Source: Elysia crispata (lineage: Eukaryota > Mollusca > Gastropoda > Plakobranchidae). From it: DNA of 64,000 nt. The stretch spans positions 70,832 to 134,831 of the forward strand of contig JAWDGP010002536.1 of NCBI GenBank assembly GCA_033675545.1. The letters are read 5' to 3'. The position numbers and the translations under genes were made by a program. Below the pieces are notes generated by a model. The model was not told the origin of the DNA, did not search any database, and saw only the letters and a program-made list of their open reading frames with translations. Positions 11,052 through 23,400 of this stretch are shown here, one piece after another; positions within the stretch are counted from its first letter, which is position 1; every line of letters starts with the position of its first letter.

Positions 11052-11345
11052 CTACTGAGCTGTTCTGTGCAACCTCTGCACAATAAGCTGGGGTCTCTGA
11101 CTGGCAGACTGTTTCGCCATTAGTGACATCTTGTCAATTGCCGAGCACCCATCCACCACTTGCTTCCGTGGTTTGATCGTGATCGTAAAGGGGGTGGGAG
11201 GAGGGGGCGGGGGCGGTATGGGGACTCCGTTATGTCGGAATACCTCCGACAGGCTAGCGGAGGAAAAGATTGGCTTACTTTCCTTTCTCAGAGCTGGCTC
11301 TGATCTACCGTCCAGTAAACTTAGGAAAAAAAAATTAATAATCAA
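11052..11345 (-). pseudogene. LINE 5' leader / N-terminal open stretch
   Basis: A 97-codon open frame on the minus strand lies collinearly upstream of the LINE endonuclease. It contains a proline run (about residues 43-49, from a G-rich + strand tract at 11189-11216) and ends at 11052. I recognise no domain. It is placed here by position, as the 5' part of the element. The true 5' end cannot be fixed, since no target-site duplication was identified. Confidence 0.4.
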
Positions 11346-14253
11346 ATATGATCCAGTCCAGAGAGTGTCAGAAGCTACAGATATGCGTAGAACCCTTTTT
11401 TAATAGTTCAAATTAAATAATATTACTCGGAATGAAAAAAAAAATATAGGCCTATATATTCAAGAACAAACTAATTTTAAAAAAGAATGAAAAGAATGTG
11501 ATTTCAACATTAATCGCGATCTAATCATAGATCTAGATATAGTAAAGGCCTACATCATTTTAGATTTAGATTCTAGAGACAATTATAATTTAAATATTAA
11601 ATCTAGATATTGATCTAAATTTTAGTTTTATAGATTGTAGCTATTTTCAAGATATCTAGATCTAAATCTTGGTTATTAGAATGTGTAACTGAATTGTTTT
11701 TGTTTTGTTTTGTTTGTTTGTTTTTGTTTTGTTTTGTTTGTAACCCAAGTAGGCATGCTGCAAACGTTTTTGTTGCTGTTAAGCTTGAACTCCTTTACTG
11801 GCATCAAGTGAAACAAGCGCTTGATTCTCCATTATTCAGAGTCGACAGTAGCACCTAAAGAATGGTTACATTTCAACTTTTGCCTTTTTTTTAATTTCTC
11901 TGGACTGAGCGTGTAGACCTATGTCATCCTACTGGGATTGTCTTTTTTGTTTTAGAACAGACTGTGATCTTCAGTTAAAACACTTAGTATTGTGAAGTGG
12001 GTCGAGGGCCTGTAAGAATAGGCGACAGTGAGGCCAGTCAAGCTGGAGTAGATAGAGGCGTTTGTTAAAAACTTGTATTTTCTTTTTTTTCCCTCTTTTT
12101 AAAACTGTTTGCGTTGAAATATTGATTTGTAGAGCTTTAGTTTTATAAAGTGTTTCCACATTACTGAGATAGACGTCCTTTTATTTTAAAACATGTAGAT
12201 TGTCATTTTGTTAAAACTAAAGTGAATAAAGTATTTTCCATTAGAGCAATTAAAAAAGGGAAGAATTGTTGTGTAAAATGTCCACATTTCCTCTCAGTTA
12301 CTAAAACTTTACGTACATTATAATGATTGTTATTATTATAGCTCTATATCTTAATATCCCGGGTCTGCATTTAGTAATTGTGTATAAAAATCTATTCAAA
12401 TGCACAATTTAATAATGTTGAAAACTATTCTAATCTGTGAAGGTTTTTTTTTATATATATTTGTAATGAAATTGTCTTTTGTAAAAAAAAACAGTGACAA
12501 GGAAAAAAAGGGAGAGCTTAATTAAAACGCGACTATTTTGAGCGGGCTCTATTTTATTCATACCCAGTAAATTCTCTAAGAACCTGGAATCGGTAAGCGG
12601 AGCTACAAGATGTGCTACTTTTATGGGTCAATTGGAGTTAAGTAACTGTTTACTTGGACACCCCCTCCCCCTCCCAAACCTTTTCTCTGAAGAATCTGTG
12701 TTATCTAACTCCCCAATGAGTTTTAAGTCTACTACTGTAGTTGACTGTTCGGATAATAGTGATATCTTGCCGCAAATTCTCAGTTCTTAACTCTGCCATA
12801 ATTATATAATTACCTCTTTGACGTATGTTCCGTTCTATGAAACCTTCAATTGGTAACACCTTTTTGTATAAAGTTTGACTATTGTTAACGTTTGGTTCAT
12901 TCTTGATGGTATTTTCTATGTCACTAATGACAACATAATGCTGTACCCATGAGACTTCTGGAGTTCGATAGATTGGCGTAAGATATAAAAACTGATTACC
13001 ACCCCCCCCCCCCCCCCACCCTTTTCCCCCTTAAGTCTTGATATCATATGATGGGAATCATTGGCCACATATCATTATGTCTACAAACTAATTTTCTGTC
13101 CATTTAAGACGCATTGCTAATCATTCATGCGCATTAATCTTTTTTAAAACCTTTTTTATTAAATTTTTTTGTTTTCTATCTAAATCGGGAAAAACCTGAC
13201 TTATCTTAAACATAAAGACATCTGGCATCCGATAGCTTTGTCATACGTTCATGAATAGTCTTAGTCTGGAATTATCAGAAAATTTGACACTCAACCAATA
13301 ATAGACGCATCCCTCTTAGTGTTGTTCCAAACATATCAAATATCGCCTCCCAGATTTTTTCAACTGTGTGAGGACGGGCTGAGCTAAAACTTTAACCGTC
13401 TGTGGAATAGAGATATCAAGAGTTTCTGTTCGGAACACTAGCAGCCTAATTTTTTTTTTTTTTTAATTTAAAAAGTTTCAAATATTTTAACTTTTTTCGC
13501 TAACACATCTCTGAAATCTGTAATGTCCCTCTAAATCTGTTTAATTTTCATTTTATTTATTTATACGAATTGCGTGTAAGAAGTCGGGTACTGTCTATTT
13601 CATTCTCCTGTCTAACTCCTATAGATTGGATTCCAAATGCTTGATAAAAAAAAAGTAATGAGTATATTAGGTATTTGCCAGTGTAAGGTGGTTTTCTCCT
13701 TTTTAAACACATGTATAATCTAGTCTTCTGGGCACAAAATAGTTTCTTCTCTTCCGTATATGTAGACTTTGTGCCGAGAGTTTCGCTATATATCAAAAGC
13801 ATTTAGTTAATAGAGCTATTAACTATTCAATTTGGTAATATTTGCGTCGGCGGGACAATTGATTGTTTCTAGTTGAAATTATGTTAGTAAGTTAATCTTT
13901 ATTTTTTGTTGCATCCAATAGTTTTTAAAATCCTTTAGTGGAATTCAGGGCCATTTTTGTGGTTCTCTACATGGCTTATAAATGTTTAAAATATAAATGA
14001 GTTCGTTTTTCCATCTGCACTGAGCTACTGATATAAAAAAGTTATCAAACATCCTGACCCCAGAGGATGCTTTTCATATAATGAAGTGTGCCTCCCCATT
14101 CTATCTTTGAAGCATGTGTTTGAAAATCATTTTTTTTTTCAATCTGTTTCATGCCATGCCACTTTTGGACACGTTTTTCCTCTTTCTTGCATTTCTGAAT
14201 ACATGTACATTAAAGGTAAATATTTTAAATTATTTTACAGTCTTTTTTTCCAG
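11346..14253. other. AT-rich unique DNA, no gene seen
   Basis: It contains CTAGATCT-type words at about 11525-11670, a TTTTGTTTTG tract near 11695-11740, a 16-17 nt C run at about 13002-13018 and a T run near 13450. No exon or retroelement motif could be supported. Confidence 0.5.
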
Positions 14254-14467
14254 TTGTGTAACGGTTTTGATATAAACACTAACGCCTGCACAGACCGTAA
14301 GGACGAAAAAAATCAATGCTCCTGTGTTGAGGTAATAAAAGACAGAGTTTACCGCATCAGCTTCAACTGGACAGCTGGTGATATTCTTGGCGGAAGATCT
14401 GTGTGGTTGGAGTGGTCGGGCCCTCCAGATATATTATCTATAAAGCATACTTTACCAGAAGTAAAAG
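14254..14467 (+). CDS. Exon: Cys-rich extracellular domain, copy 1
   Basis: The exon is bounded by TTTTTTTCCAG before 14254 and by AAAG|GTTGGT after 14467. It reads LCNGFDINTNACTDRKDEK, then NQCSCVEVIKDRVYRISF, then a W-T-A stretch and LEWSGPPD, ending LPEVK with one base of the next codon. The spaced Cys residues (C, C, CxC) and the beta-strand-like second half suggest a secreted or extracellular module. I do not recognise the family. A second exon with the same plan lies at 17857-18064. The next exon is the 9-nt microexon at 15776, and the Ig-like exon at 17197 follows. The upstream start of the gene was not found, and the exact 5' border is less certain than the 3' one. Confidence 0.6.
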
Positions 14468-14575
14468 GTTGGTTTGAGATAATTAATTCACATGCAGATT
14501 TTTATGACTTTTCTCTTTGATAAAAACAAAGATAAAATCACCAGTATTACAGTGAAGCAAGGATTCCTCGAAGTC

Positions 14576-14678
<103 letters not shown>

Positions 14679-14988
14679 CCACTCTCTCTCCCTTTCTGTT
14701 TCTATCTTTTTAACTTTCTGTCTCTCTCATTCTCTCTCTGTACAAATCTATCTAGAAGACTAATATAGACCTGTGGTGTTTGTATCTTGTTATAAAACAA
14801 TCGCATTCGAATTTAACATTTAACTGGGAGACATGACAATCATTATAAACTTTACGGGATGGTTTGGTAAAATGCGACGTGGGGAGTAGATTGTACACTG
14901 AAGTAAAGACCAACTTTCTAACCAATGACTTATTCCATCATGGAATCCATGCTTTGACCAAAGACGTAAAAGTATAACACATATGGAG

Positions 14989-15775
<787 letters not shown>

Positions 15776-15784
15776 ATAGCTGCC
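15776..15784 (+). CDS. 9-nt microexon, copy 1
   Basis: ATAGCTGCC is flanked by a pyrimidine-rich acceptor ending CGCAG and by the consensus donor GTAAGT. The upstream exon (to 14467) leaves one base of a codon, and the exon at 17197 begins with two bases of one. Joined through these 9 nt the frame stays open, giving VK-D-S-C-P-FMKITKF. The insert therefore adds a Cys just before the Ig-like segment. The equivalent spot in the second gene copy (18457-18465) has the same arrangement, which is the main reason to believe it. Confidence 0.65.
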
Positions 15785-16410
15785 GTAAGTACATTTTTCC
15801 CCTTTGATCTGTGCTTTTCCAATGATATTAATCTTTCACTGGTTAGTAGCTCGAAGTATGTAAATCATTTTAATCGTTTTGCATTTTAAACTTTTTTCCA
15901 TAGATAAATAGATTGGTTTTTTTTTTTTTTCCGAAATATGGCAACCAAAAACTTTTGCAGTTAAATAATTCAGTCAGAAGCATTTAAACAAATCACATCT
16001 AAGATGGAGATAACTTTGTATGTTCCAAGAACTCTATAAATATTAATCGTGTTGAGACTTAATGTGAGCTCTTTTGGCTTTACCGTATATTAAAAAAATG
16101 ATGGCCTTTATTTTACGGGTTGTTCATTACGATTGCGCAAGTCAAGTAAATTGTTTGATAGGTTTACTCTGAATGCGAAAATTCCTTGTAAACAAGTAGC
16201 AAGTCAATACGGTTATATGCTTCACGTTACTAAAGTGTCCCTACAGATATTTTCCGCACGAAGTTTAACGGAGCATTGACACTGTCAATAGTGGACACAG
16301 AACGATTCAAAGTCAAGTGAAACAAAACGGCAGTGACCAGCCTTGTGAATTTTCGAGATATTTATAGGAATAATAATAACAAAAACAACAATAACAATAA
16401 CAAAAATAAT
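15785..16410. other. Intronic / unique DNA, nothing recognised
   Basis: No motif, exon or repeat other than T runs near 15920. The last 50 bases become A-rich with AAC/AAT triplets leading into the ACT array. Confidence 0.4.
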
Positions 16411-16870
<460 letters not shown>

Positions 16871-17196
16871 ACTTTAATAACGGAGTGTGTAAAATGGACA
16901 TGCAGCCATGTTACAAACGATCATAGCACGCGAGCATGGACATCTACAGAGGAAACCCAGATAGTCAGCATACTAGACCTGAAAGACTAGAGTCTAGAGA
17001 AGATCTCAATCTAGATAGCCTAACAACAATTAAATCATGATAATAATAGAAATGTCTTATTTTTAGCTAGACATAAGGGTTTTCAAAATTGTTCGAATAC
17101 TAAGTTGAGTCTTTAATTTTTTTTTAAATGTTCTTTCATTTTTAGATTTTAAACACTGTTGTTTTGTCTCTATTAAACGCGTTTTTTTCCCCACAG
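16871..17196. other. Intronic DNA up to the Ig-like exon
   Basis: It contains several CTAGA / AGATCT words at 16970-17020 and a clear polypyrimidine acceptor, GTTTTTTTCCCCACAG, ending at 17196. Nothing else was recognised. Confidence 0.4.
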
Positions 17197-17423
17197 CTTT
17201 CATGAAAATCACCAAATTTCAACCTTCCTTTAAATGCAATAGTGGCTTTCCTGTGGCAGGACAAGACTACACAGTTATAGAGTATGAAGTCTGTGGAAGT
17301 AAATCTTCCTACCCTTTCAACAGTGCTTCCTCTGGACCACTGTTGTTATATTCTAGCTCTACTGTTTACTCGAGTGTTCTTGTCAGTTTTATCCCATCTC
17401 TTCTTGTAACTTACTCATTGTGA
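17197..17423 (+). CDS. Exon: Ig-like domain, probably terminal
   Basis: After the acceptor at 17191-17196 the frame reads FMKITKFQPSFKCNSGFPVA, then GQDYTVIEYEVCGSKSSYPF. The pattern of a first Cys, strand-turn-strand and second Cys resembles an Ig-like fold, but the family is not identified. The frame stays open to TGA at 17421-17423. Its last part is SASSG followed by a hydrophobic VLVSFIPSLLVTYSL-type tail. That could be a GPI-attachment signal or membrane anchor, or it could be intron read-through, because no obvious donor is needed or excluded. It pairs with the Cys-rich exon at 14254 and the microexon at 15776. Confidence is higher for the first 45 codons than for the tail. Confidence 0.55.
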
Positions 17424-17856
17424 GGGAAGATTCCTTCTTCTTATCTTAATTATTCACTAAAACATTTACCGATATCTTGTTGTGTAATTATTTGAATGAA
17501 AGTTTAACCTCAGAATCTATCTCTCTTTTTTTATTTTTGGTAAACCATAGCAAGCTAGAAGTTGAATATTGTGTATATAATATTAAGAATGAAATAATAC
17601 AAAACTAATAACACATACGTAACCACAACGATCTACAAACTCTACTCATAAATTGAATATACGCATTCAAATAACTGAAAATGAAATAATGAAACACAAG
17701 TGCCATATTTTACATGAAATCGATTTCGATTGGATGGTGTAAAAATTTGAAGAAAGTTTGGTACAAAAAAATGGACATGTAAAGTGCTAATTTTTCTGTT
17801 CTATAACAAGCATAAGTTTCTCTTCGCTTTGATATTTCTTTTCCCTACCCGTGTAG
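17424..17856. other. Spacer between gene copies
   Basis: AT-rich, without recognised elements. It ends in the acceptor-like CTACCCGTGTAG in front of the second Cys-rich exon. Confidence 0.4.
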
Positions 17857-18064
17857 TGGCCTTGCCCTAGGAACTAATTCCTGCAGAGATCGAAAGGGCG
17901 AACCCAATACCTGCTCCTGTGTGGAGGTAACAAGAGTGGCAGTGTCTACCGCCTGAGTTTGAACTTGACAGCAGCCCAGAGATTCAGTGAGAAAAATGTC
18001 TGGTTGATGTGGCCAGGCCTGCGAAATTGGTCATCTGAGAAACGTACATTACCAGAAGTGAAAG
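17857..18064 (+). pseudogene. Exon: Cys-rich extracellular domain, copy 2, frameshifted
   Basis: It is homologous to 14254-14467. GLALGTNSCRDRKGEPNT then CSCVEVTR aligns with GFDINTNACTDRKDEKNQ then CSCVEVIK. After VTR the frame is off by one base; one more base there would continue as SVYRLSLNLTA, then the WLMWPG equivalent, and end LPEVK at AAAG|GTATGT (18064). In the given sequence the first frame reaches a stop soon after. This is either a disabling one-base deletion or an assembly error. No Ig-like partner exon was found for this copy before the 54-bp array, so it may be a truncated duplicate. Confidence 0.6.
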
Positions 18065-18456
18065 GTATGTTTAATAAGATAACCCTTACCCATGCAGATG
18101 CTTTCAAAATCTTTCTTTTATGTATCGGCACAGATTTTCTACGCTGTTAAAATGTCTGAACAGACTGTAGATTATATCCTGTTTTACTTTTCGTAAAAAT
18201 GGATGACTCAATTTGGCAATAGCTTTTAATACGATTTTCACCATAACTTTTTAAAGCTAAGAATCGCAAATTACGTTAGTCCGGGCATATGTTATCAGCT
18301 TATAAAGATATTGTAAGAAAAAAACAAAATAAATTAAATTTTTAGGAGCAAAATGCCTTCTTTGTTGTTTAAAAAGGGCTAGAACCTATTTTATGACAAT
18401 TTGTTTTCTTAACTATGTAGAGTTTCATGGGTTAATATTCTGTTCTCTTTTCACAG

Positions 18457-18465
18457 AGAGCTGCA
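18457..18465 (+). CDS. 9-nt microexon, copy 2
   Basis: AGAGCTGCA lies between the acceptor CTCTTTTCACAG and the donor GTAAGTAC. It would add E-S-C with one base left over, the same phase as the 15776 copy, and it lies 393 bp after the second Cys-rich exon. Six of its nine bases (AGCTGC) equal those of copy 1. Confidence 0.6.
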
Positions 18466-20216
18466 GTAAGTACTTCATTTCGTTTGATAAATTATACCCA
18501 ACTACTTCTATGACCAGCTCCTTATATTGAGATTAAGTTTATTCAGATCTGGATAAAATGGATAATATATGATGGATATTTAGATGGATCATGCCTCTTT
18601 TTTCCGCCGAGGAAATTGTAGACTGAAGATGCAGAAGAGTCGGTAAGAAATGTTAAAATCAAATTATACTGAGAAGATTTTATGTTCAAATACCGTTATA
18701 ACTGATAGGACCATGGAAGTTAAGCTTGCCAAATATTTTATGACAGCTCTTCTGAAAATTCATGGATTCTATTTTTAGGACTAATATATGTGCATTTCAA
18801 TCATATTCTTGTACTAGTATAATAACGAAATGTGGAGGCTGTTATGTGTTAGAAAAATCTACCCAGATTTATAAATCATTGTAGTTTTCATTCTAGCACA
18901 TGTAGAGATGAATGTAACAATATGATCAATATGTTTTCAGGAGCTTAAAGTGCTATGAGCTCTCACTTCGTTTGGCCAAACATTTCTCTTCATAAATCAT
19001 TACTAGTCCCTTCCCCGATCTTCATATTTAATGATGTAAGTTGGGTTAATAATCTAAAGAACAGGTATTTTCGTAAAACTGTCATTTAGGAAGTGTCGGA
19101 ATGATAGATTTCGAAATTATCCAGTACCAATGTCTTAACTAGTTTTATCCTCGACCATCTTGTAAAGATTTGTAGTGCAACTTTAACAGGGGGAAAATTT
19201 GGAAGAAAAAGACTTAGAATCATGCAGTACCTCCATAAGTGTTAATAGCTTTCCCGAGACTCCCAACCGCTCGTCATTAGACCTAATGATTTCAATAATG
19301 CTGTCAGTGACTCTCAAATTGGACAATAGATTTACTAGTTCCAATCAGGGCGATAAAGAAATTAAACTTATTTGATCAACAGGTTTCAATAATGCTGTCA
19401 GTGACTCTCAAATTGGACAATAGATTTACTAGTTTCAATCAGGGCGATAAAGAAATTAAACTTATTTGATCAAGAGGTTTCAATAATGCTGCCAGTGACT
19501 CTCAAACTCGTCATTAGTTTTAACTTTTTTTTAAAAATTCAAGCCCCCTATGCCTCTCAATATATATATATCTGTTTTCGTTGAATTATTCTTTGATAAT
19601 GCATGTTTTTTTTTGTTTACTTTTGTTTTCTTCTCTTCGGAGATTAAGACGAGTATCGTGTCAATTCAAGCTGAAATTTTGATTCTTTAACGTCTGTGAA
19701 ATAGTTTTCGTTACACCATAAATTAGTGTATATTTAAACCAATACAATATCCAACTAGATACAGAATGTCACGTGGGTAAGTGGAGCAGTAAAGCTCAGT
19801 ATCAATTACATGAATAGCTTGAATTTTTTTTTAAATTCTAAATCAAAGCCAATGTCTAATTAAAATGTTGTTTAAGTACAGAGATTAGTATGGGTTTACA
19901 AAAAAAAAAACACATAAGAAAGCGTTAGTTATAGGCTTTTGTAGTTTGTATCAACACTCTTCCATAGACAAATTAGTAATAAAAAGTTATAAAACAAATA
20001 CTCTCGGTTTCTAGCTATGCATGAGGTTTGTACTTCTCTCCAAGTATAAGCCGTTTTCAAGCTATTATTGGGTAAGCATTAAGCCCACACATTAATTGCG
20101 TTAAAACAAATTATACGAAATTGAATTTTTAGTATTTTGGCATGCTTTGATTCCCCTTCTATACGTATCATATTTAAAACATTTTTGGCAAATGTTATTG
20201 GGGTTTTTTTTTTACG
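18466..20216. other. Unique DNA with no recognised gene
   Basis: The expected third exon (Ig-like) of the second gene copy was looked for here and not found. There is a short tandem repeat at 19289-19505 and a TA run at 19560. Confidence 0.45.
19289..19505. repeat. 94-bp tandem repeat, 2.3 copies
   Basis: TTCAATAATGCTG recurs at 19291, 19385 and 19479. The first two full copies differ at only a few positions (TTCC/TTTC, CAACAG/CAAGAG). Confidence 0.93.
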
Positions 20217-20420
20217 TTGTCCCTGAAATTACAACATAGTGAAAAAGAAGAACTCACTCCACACAGTATAACAAGCATACCAGAATCTACACCTCTAATC
20301 CCACCTATAGATCCCGTAGATTCCCTACTGTTGTGTCAAGAGTTGGATGACTTTGATTCAGACCCATCCTCTGACGTTCCCCTTGCAGCTGTTAAACATC
20401 GAGTCGATCTGGTCAACCAA
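20217..20420 (+). pseudogene. Open coding-like segment left of the 54-bp array
   Basis: The + frame reads KLQHSEKEELTPHSI, then a Pro/Ser-rich stretch with LLLCQELDDFDSDPSSDVPL, and enters the 54-bp repeats without a stop. Its acidic and Ser/Pro-rich composition looks like genuine disordered protein sequence and not like repeat noise. No ATG is present at the left edge; the open frame starts with a TTG and could begin as an exon (an AG lies at 20239-20240, another, CTTGCAG, at about 20382-20388). A similar coding-like segment lies on the far side of the array. I infer both once belonged to one open frame, possibly of a transposon. Function unknown. Confidence 0.4.
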
Positions 20421-23400
20421 CAGCGCAGTGTAAGATCTCAGACAGAGGCTCATAGACAGGGTGGTGAACCTGATCAGCGCAGTGTAAGATCTAAGACAGA
20501 GGCTCATAGACAGGGTGGTGAACCCGATCAGCGCAGTGTAAGATCTAAGACAGAGGCTCATAGACAGAGTGATGAACCTGATAGGCGCAGTGTAAGATCT
20601 AAGACAGAGGCTTATAGAAAGGGTGGTGAACCTGATCAGCGCAGTGTAAGATCTAAGACAGAGGCTTACAGACAGGGTGGTGAACCTGATCAGCGCAGTG
20701 TAAGATCTAAGACAGAGGCTTATAGACAGGGTGATGAACCCGATCAGCGCAGTGTAAGATCTAAGACAGAGGCTTATAGACAGGGTGATGAACCTGATCA
20801 GCGCAGTGTAAGATCTAAGACAGAGGCTTATAGACAGGGTGGTGAACCTGATCAGCGCAGTGTAAGATCTAAGACAGAGGCTTATAGACAGGGTGGTGAA
20901 CCTGATCAGCGCAGTGTAAGATCTAAGACAGAGGCTTATAGACAGGGTGGTGAACCTGATCAGCGCAGTGTAAGATCTAAGACAGAGGCTTATAGACAGG
21001 GTGGTGAACCTGATCAGCGCAGTGTAAGATCTAAGACAGAGGCTTATGGACAGGGTGATGAACCTGATCAGCGCAGTGTAAGATCTAAGACAGAGGCTTA
21101 TAGACAGGGTGATGAACCTGATCAGCGCAGTGTAAGATCTAAGACAGAGGCTTATAGACAGGGTGGTGAACCTGATCAGCGCAGTGTAAGATCTAAGACA
21201 GAGGCTTATAGACAGGGTGATGAACCTGATCAGCGCAGTGTAAGATCTAAGACAGAGGCTTATAGACAGGGTGATGAACCTGATCAGCGCAGTGTAAGAT
21301 CTAAGACAGAGGCTTATAGACAGGGTGATGAACCTGATCAGCGCAGTGTAAGATCTAAGACAGAGGCTTATGGACAGGGTGGTGAACCTGATCAGCGCAG
21401 TGTAAGATCTAAGACAGAGGCTTATAGACAGGGTGATGAACCTGATCAGCGCAGTGTAAGATCTAAGAAAGAGGCTTATAGATAGGGTGATGAACCTGAT
21501 CAGCGCAGTGCAGGAACTAAGACAGAGGCTCATAGACAGGGTGGTGAATCTGATCAGCGCAGTGCAGGATCTAAGACAGACTTATAGACAGGGTGATGAA
21601 CCTGATCAGCGCAGTGTAGGATCTAAGACAGAGGCTCATAGACAGGGTGATGAACCTGATCAGCGCAGTGTAGGATCTAAGACAGACTTATAGACAGGGT
21701 GATAAACCTAATCAGCGCAGTGTAGGATCTAAGACAGAGGCTCATAGACAGGGTGATGAACCTGATCAGCGCAGTGTAGGATCTAAGACAGACTTATAGA
21801 CAGGGTGATAAACCTGATCAGCGCAGTGTAAGATCTAAGACAGAGGCTTATAGACAGGGTGATGAACCTGATCAGCGCAGTGTAAGATCTAAGACAGAGG
21901 CTTATAGACAGGGTGATGAACCTGATCAGCGCAGTGTAAGATCTAAGACAGAGGCTTATAGACAGGGTGATGAACCTGATCAGCGCAGTGTAAGATCTAA
22001 GACAGAGGCTTATAGACAGGGTGATGAACCTGATCAGCGCAGTGTAAGATCTAAGACAGAGGCTTATAGACAGGGTGATGAACCTGATCAGCGCAGTGTA
22101 AGATCTAAGACAGAGGCTTATAGACAGGGTGATGAACCTGATCAGCGCAGTGTAAGATCTAAGACAGAGGCTTATAGACAGGGTGATGAACCTGATCAGC
22201 GCAGTGTAAGATCTAAGACAGAGGCTTACAGACAGGGTGGTGAACCTGATCAGCGCAGTGTAAGATCTAAGACAGAGGCTCATGGACAGGGTGATGAACC
22301 TGATCAGCGCAGTGTAAGATCTAAGACAGAGGCTTATAGACAGGGTGATGAACCTGATCAGCGCAGTGTAAGATCTAAGACAGAGGCTTATAGACAGGGT
22401 GGTGAACCTGATCAGCGCAGTGTAAGATCTAAGACAGAGGCTTATAGACAGGGTGATGAACCTGATCAGCGCAGTGTAAGATCTAAGACAGAGGCTTATA
22501 GACAGGGTGATGAACCTGATCAGCGCAGTGTAAGATCTAAGACAGAGGCTTATAGACAGGGTGATGAAGCTAATCAGCGCAGTGTAGGATCTAAGACAGA
22601 GGCTTATAGACAGGGTGATGAACCTGATCAGTGCAGTGCAGGATTTAAGACAGAGGCTTATAGACAGGGTGGTGAACCTGATCAGCGCAGTGTAAGATCT
22701 AAGACAGACTCATAGACACGGTGATGAACCTGATCAGTGCAGTGCAGGATTTAAGACAGAGGCTTATAGACAGGGTGGTGAACCTGATCAGCGCAGTGTA
22801 AGATCTAAGACAGAGGCTCATAGACAGGGTGGTGAACCTGATCAGCGCAGTGTAAGATCTAAAACAGAGGCTTATAGACAGGGTGATGAACCTGATCAGT
22901 GCAGTGTAAGATCTAAAACAGAGGCTCATAGACACGGTGATGAACCTGATCAGTGCAGTGTAAGATCTAAAACAGAGGCTCATAGACAGGGTGATGAACC
23001 TGATCAGTGCAGTGTAAGATCTAAAACAGAGGCTCATAGACACGGTGATGAACCTGATCAGTGCAGTGTAAGATCTAAAACAGAGGCTTATAGACAGGGT
23101 GATGAACCTGATCAGTGCAGTGTAAGATCTAAAACAGAGGCTCATAGACACGGTGATGAACCTGATCAGCGCAGTGTAAGATCTAAGACAGAGGCTTATA
23201 GACAGGGTGATGAACCTGATCAGCGCAGTGTAAGATCTAAGACAGACGCTCATGGACAGGGTGATGAACCTGATCAGCGCAGTGTAAGATCTAAGACAGA
23301 GGCTTATAGACAGGGTGATGAACCTGATCAGCGCAGTGTAAGATCTAAGACAGACGCTCATGGACAGGGTGATGAACCTGATCAGCGCAGTGTAAGATCT

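Larger units (their letters stand above)
6008..11345 (-). mobile_element. Dead non-LTR retrotransposon (endonuclease + RT LINE) with internal minisatellites
   Basis: Read on the minus strand from about 11345 to the stop codon at 6010-6008, this is one collinear LINE: a 5' leader/N-terminal region, an apurinic-type endonuclease, a linker, a reverse transcriptase and a C-terminal tail. Diagnostic pieces in order are HIKILGISEVRRQGVGK, FEIFHSGGTDYER, FYEDLEQAESHC, LAELCHTNN, YPGADCDSEHVSMADKLKL, MIDDILDLMGKRR, MKDEIRAAIRKFK, TGPDNIS, DYNKAF, LEATEMWFLRRMVGISWT and DRDAWKVMIAYP. Subtracting the two tandem arrays (about 2.15 kb) leaves about 3.2 kb, a normal length for compact RTE-like LINEs. Many stops, shifts and an internal RT deletion make it non-functional. 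The clade (RTE-like) is an inference; the endonuclease-RT LINE call is secure. Confidence 0.88.

Noticed and set aside
11184..11220. G-rich tract as promoter GC box cluster
   Set aside because: It lies in the 5' leader of the dead LINE, where it is read as a proline run on the minus strand. No other promoter evidence exists.
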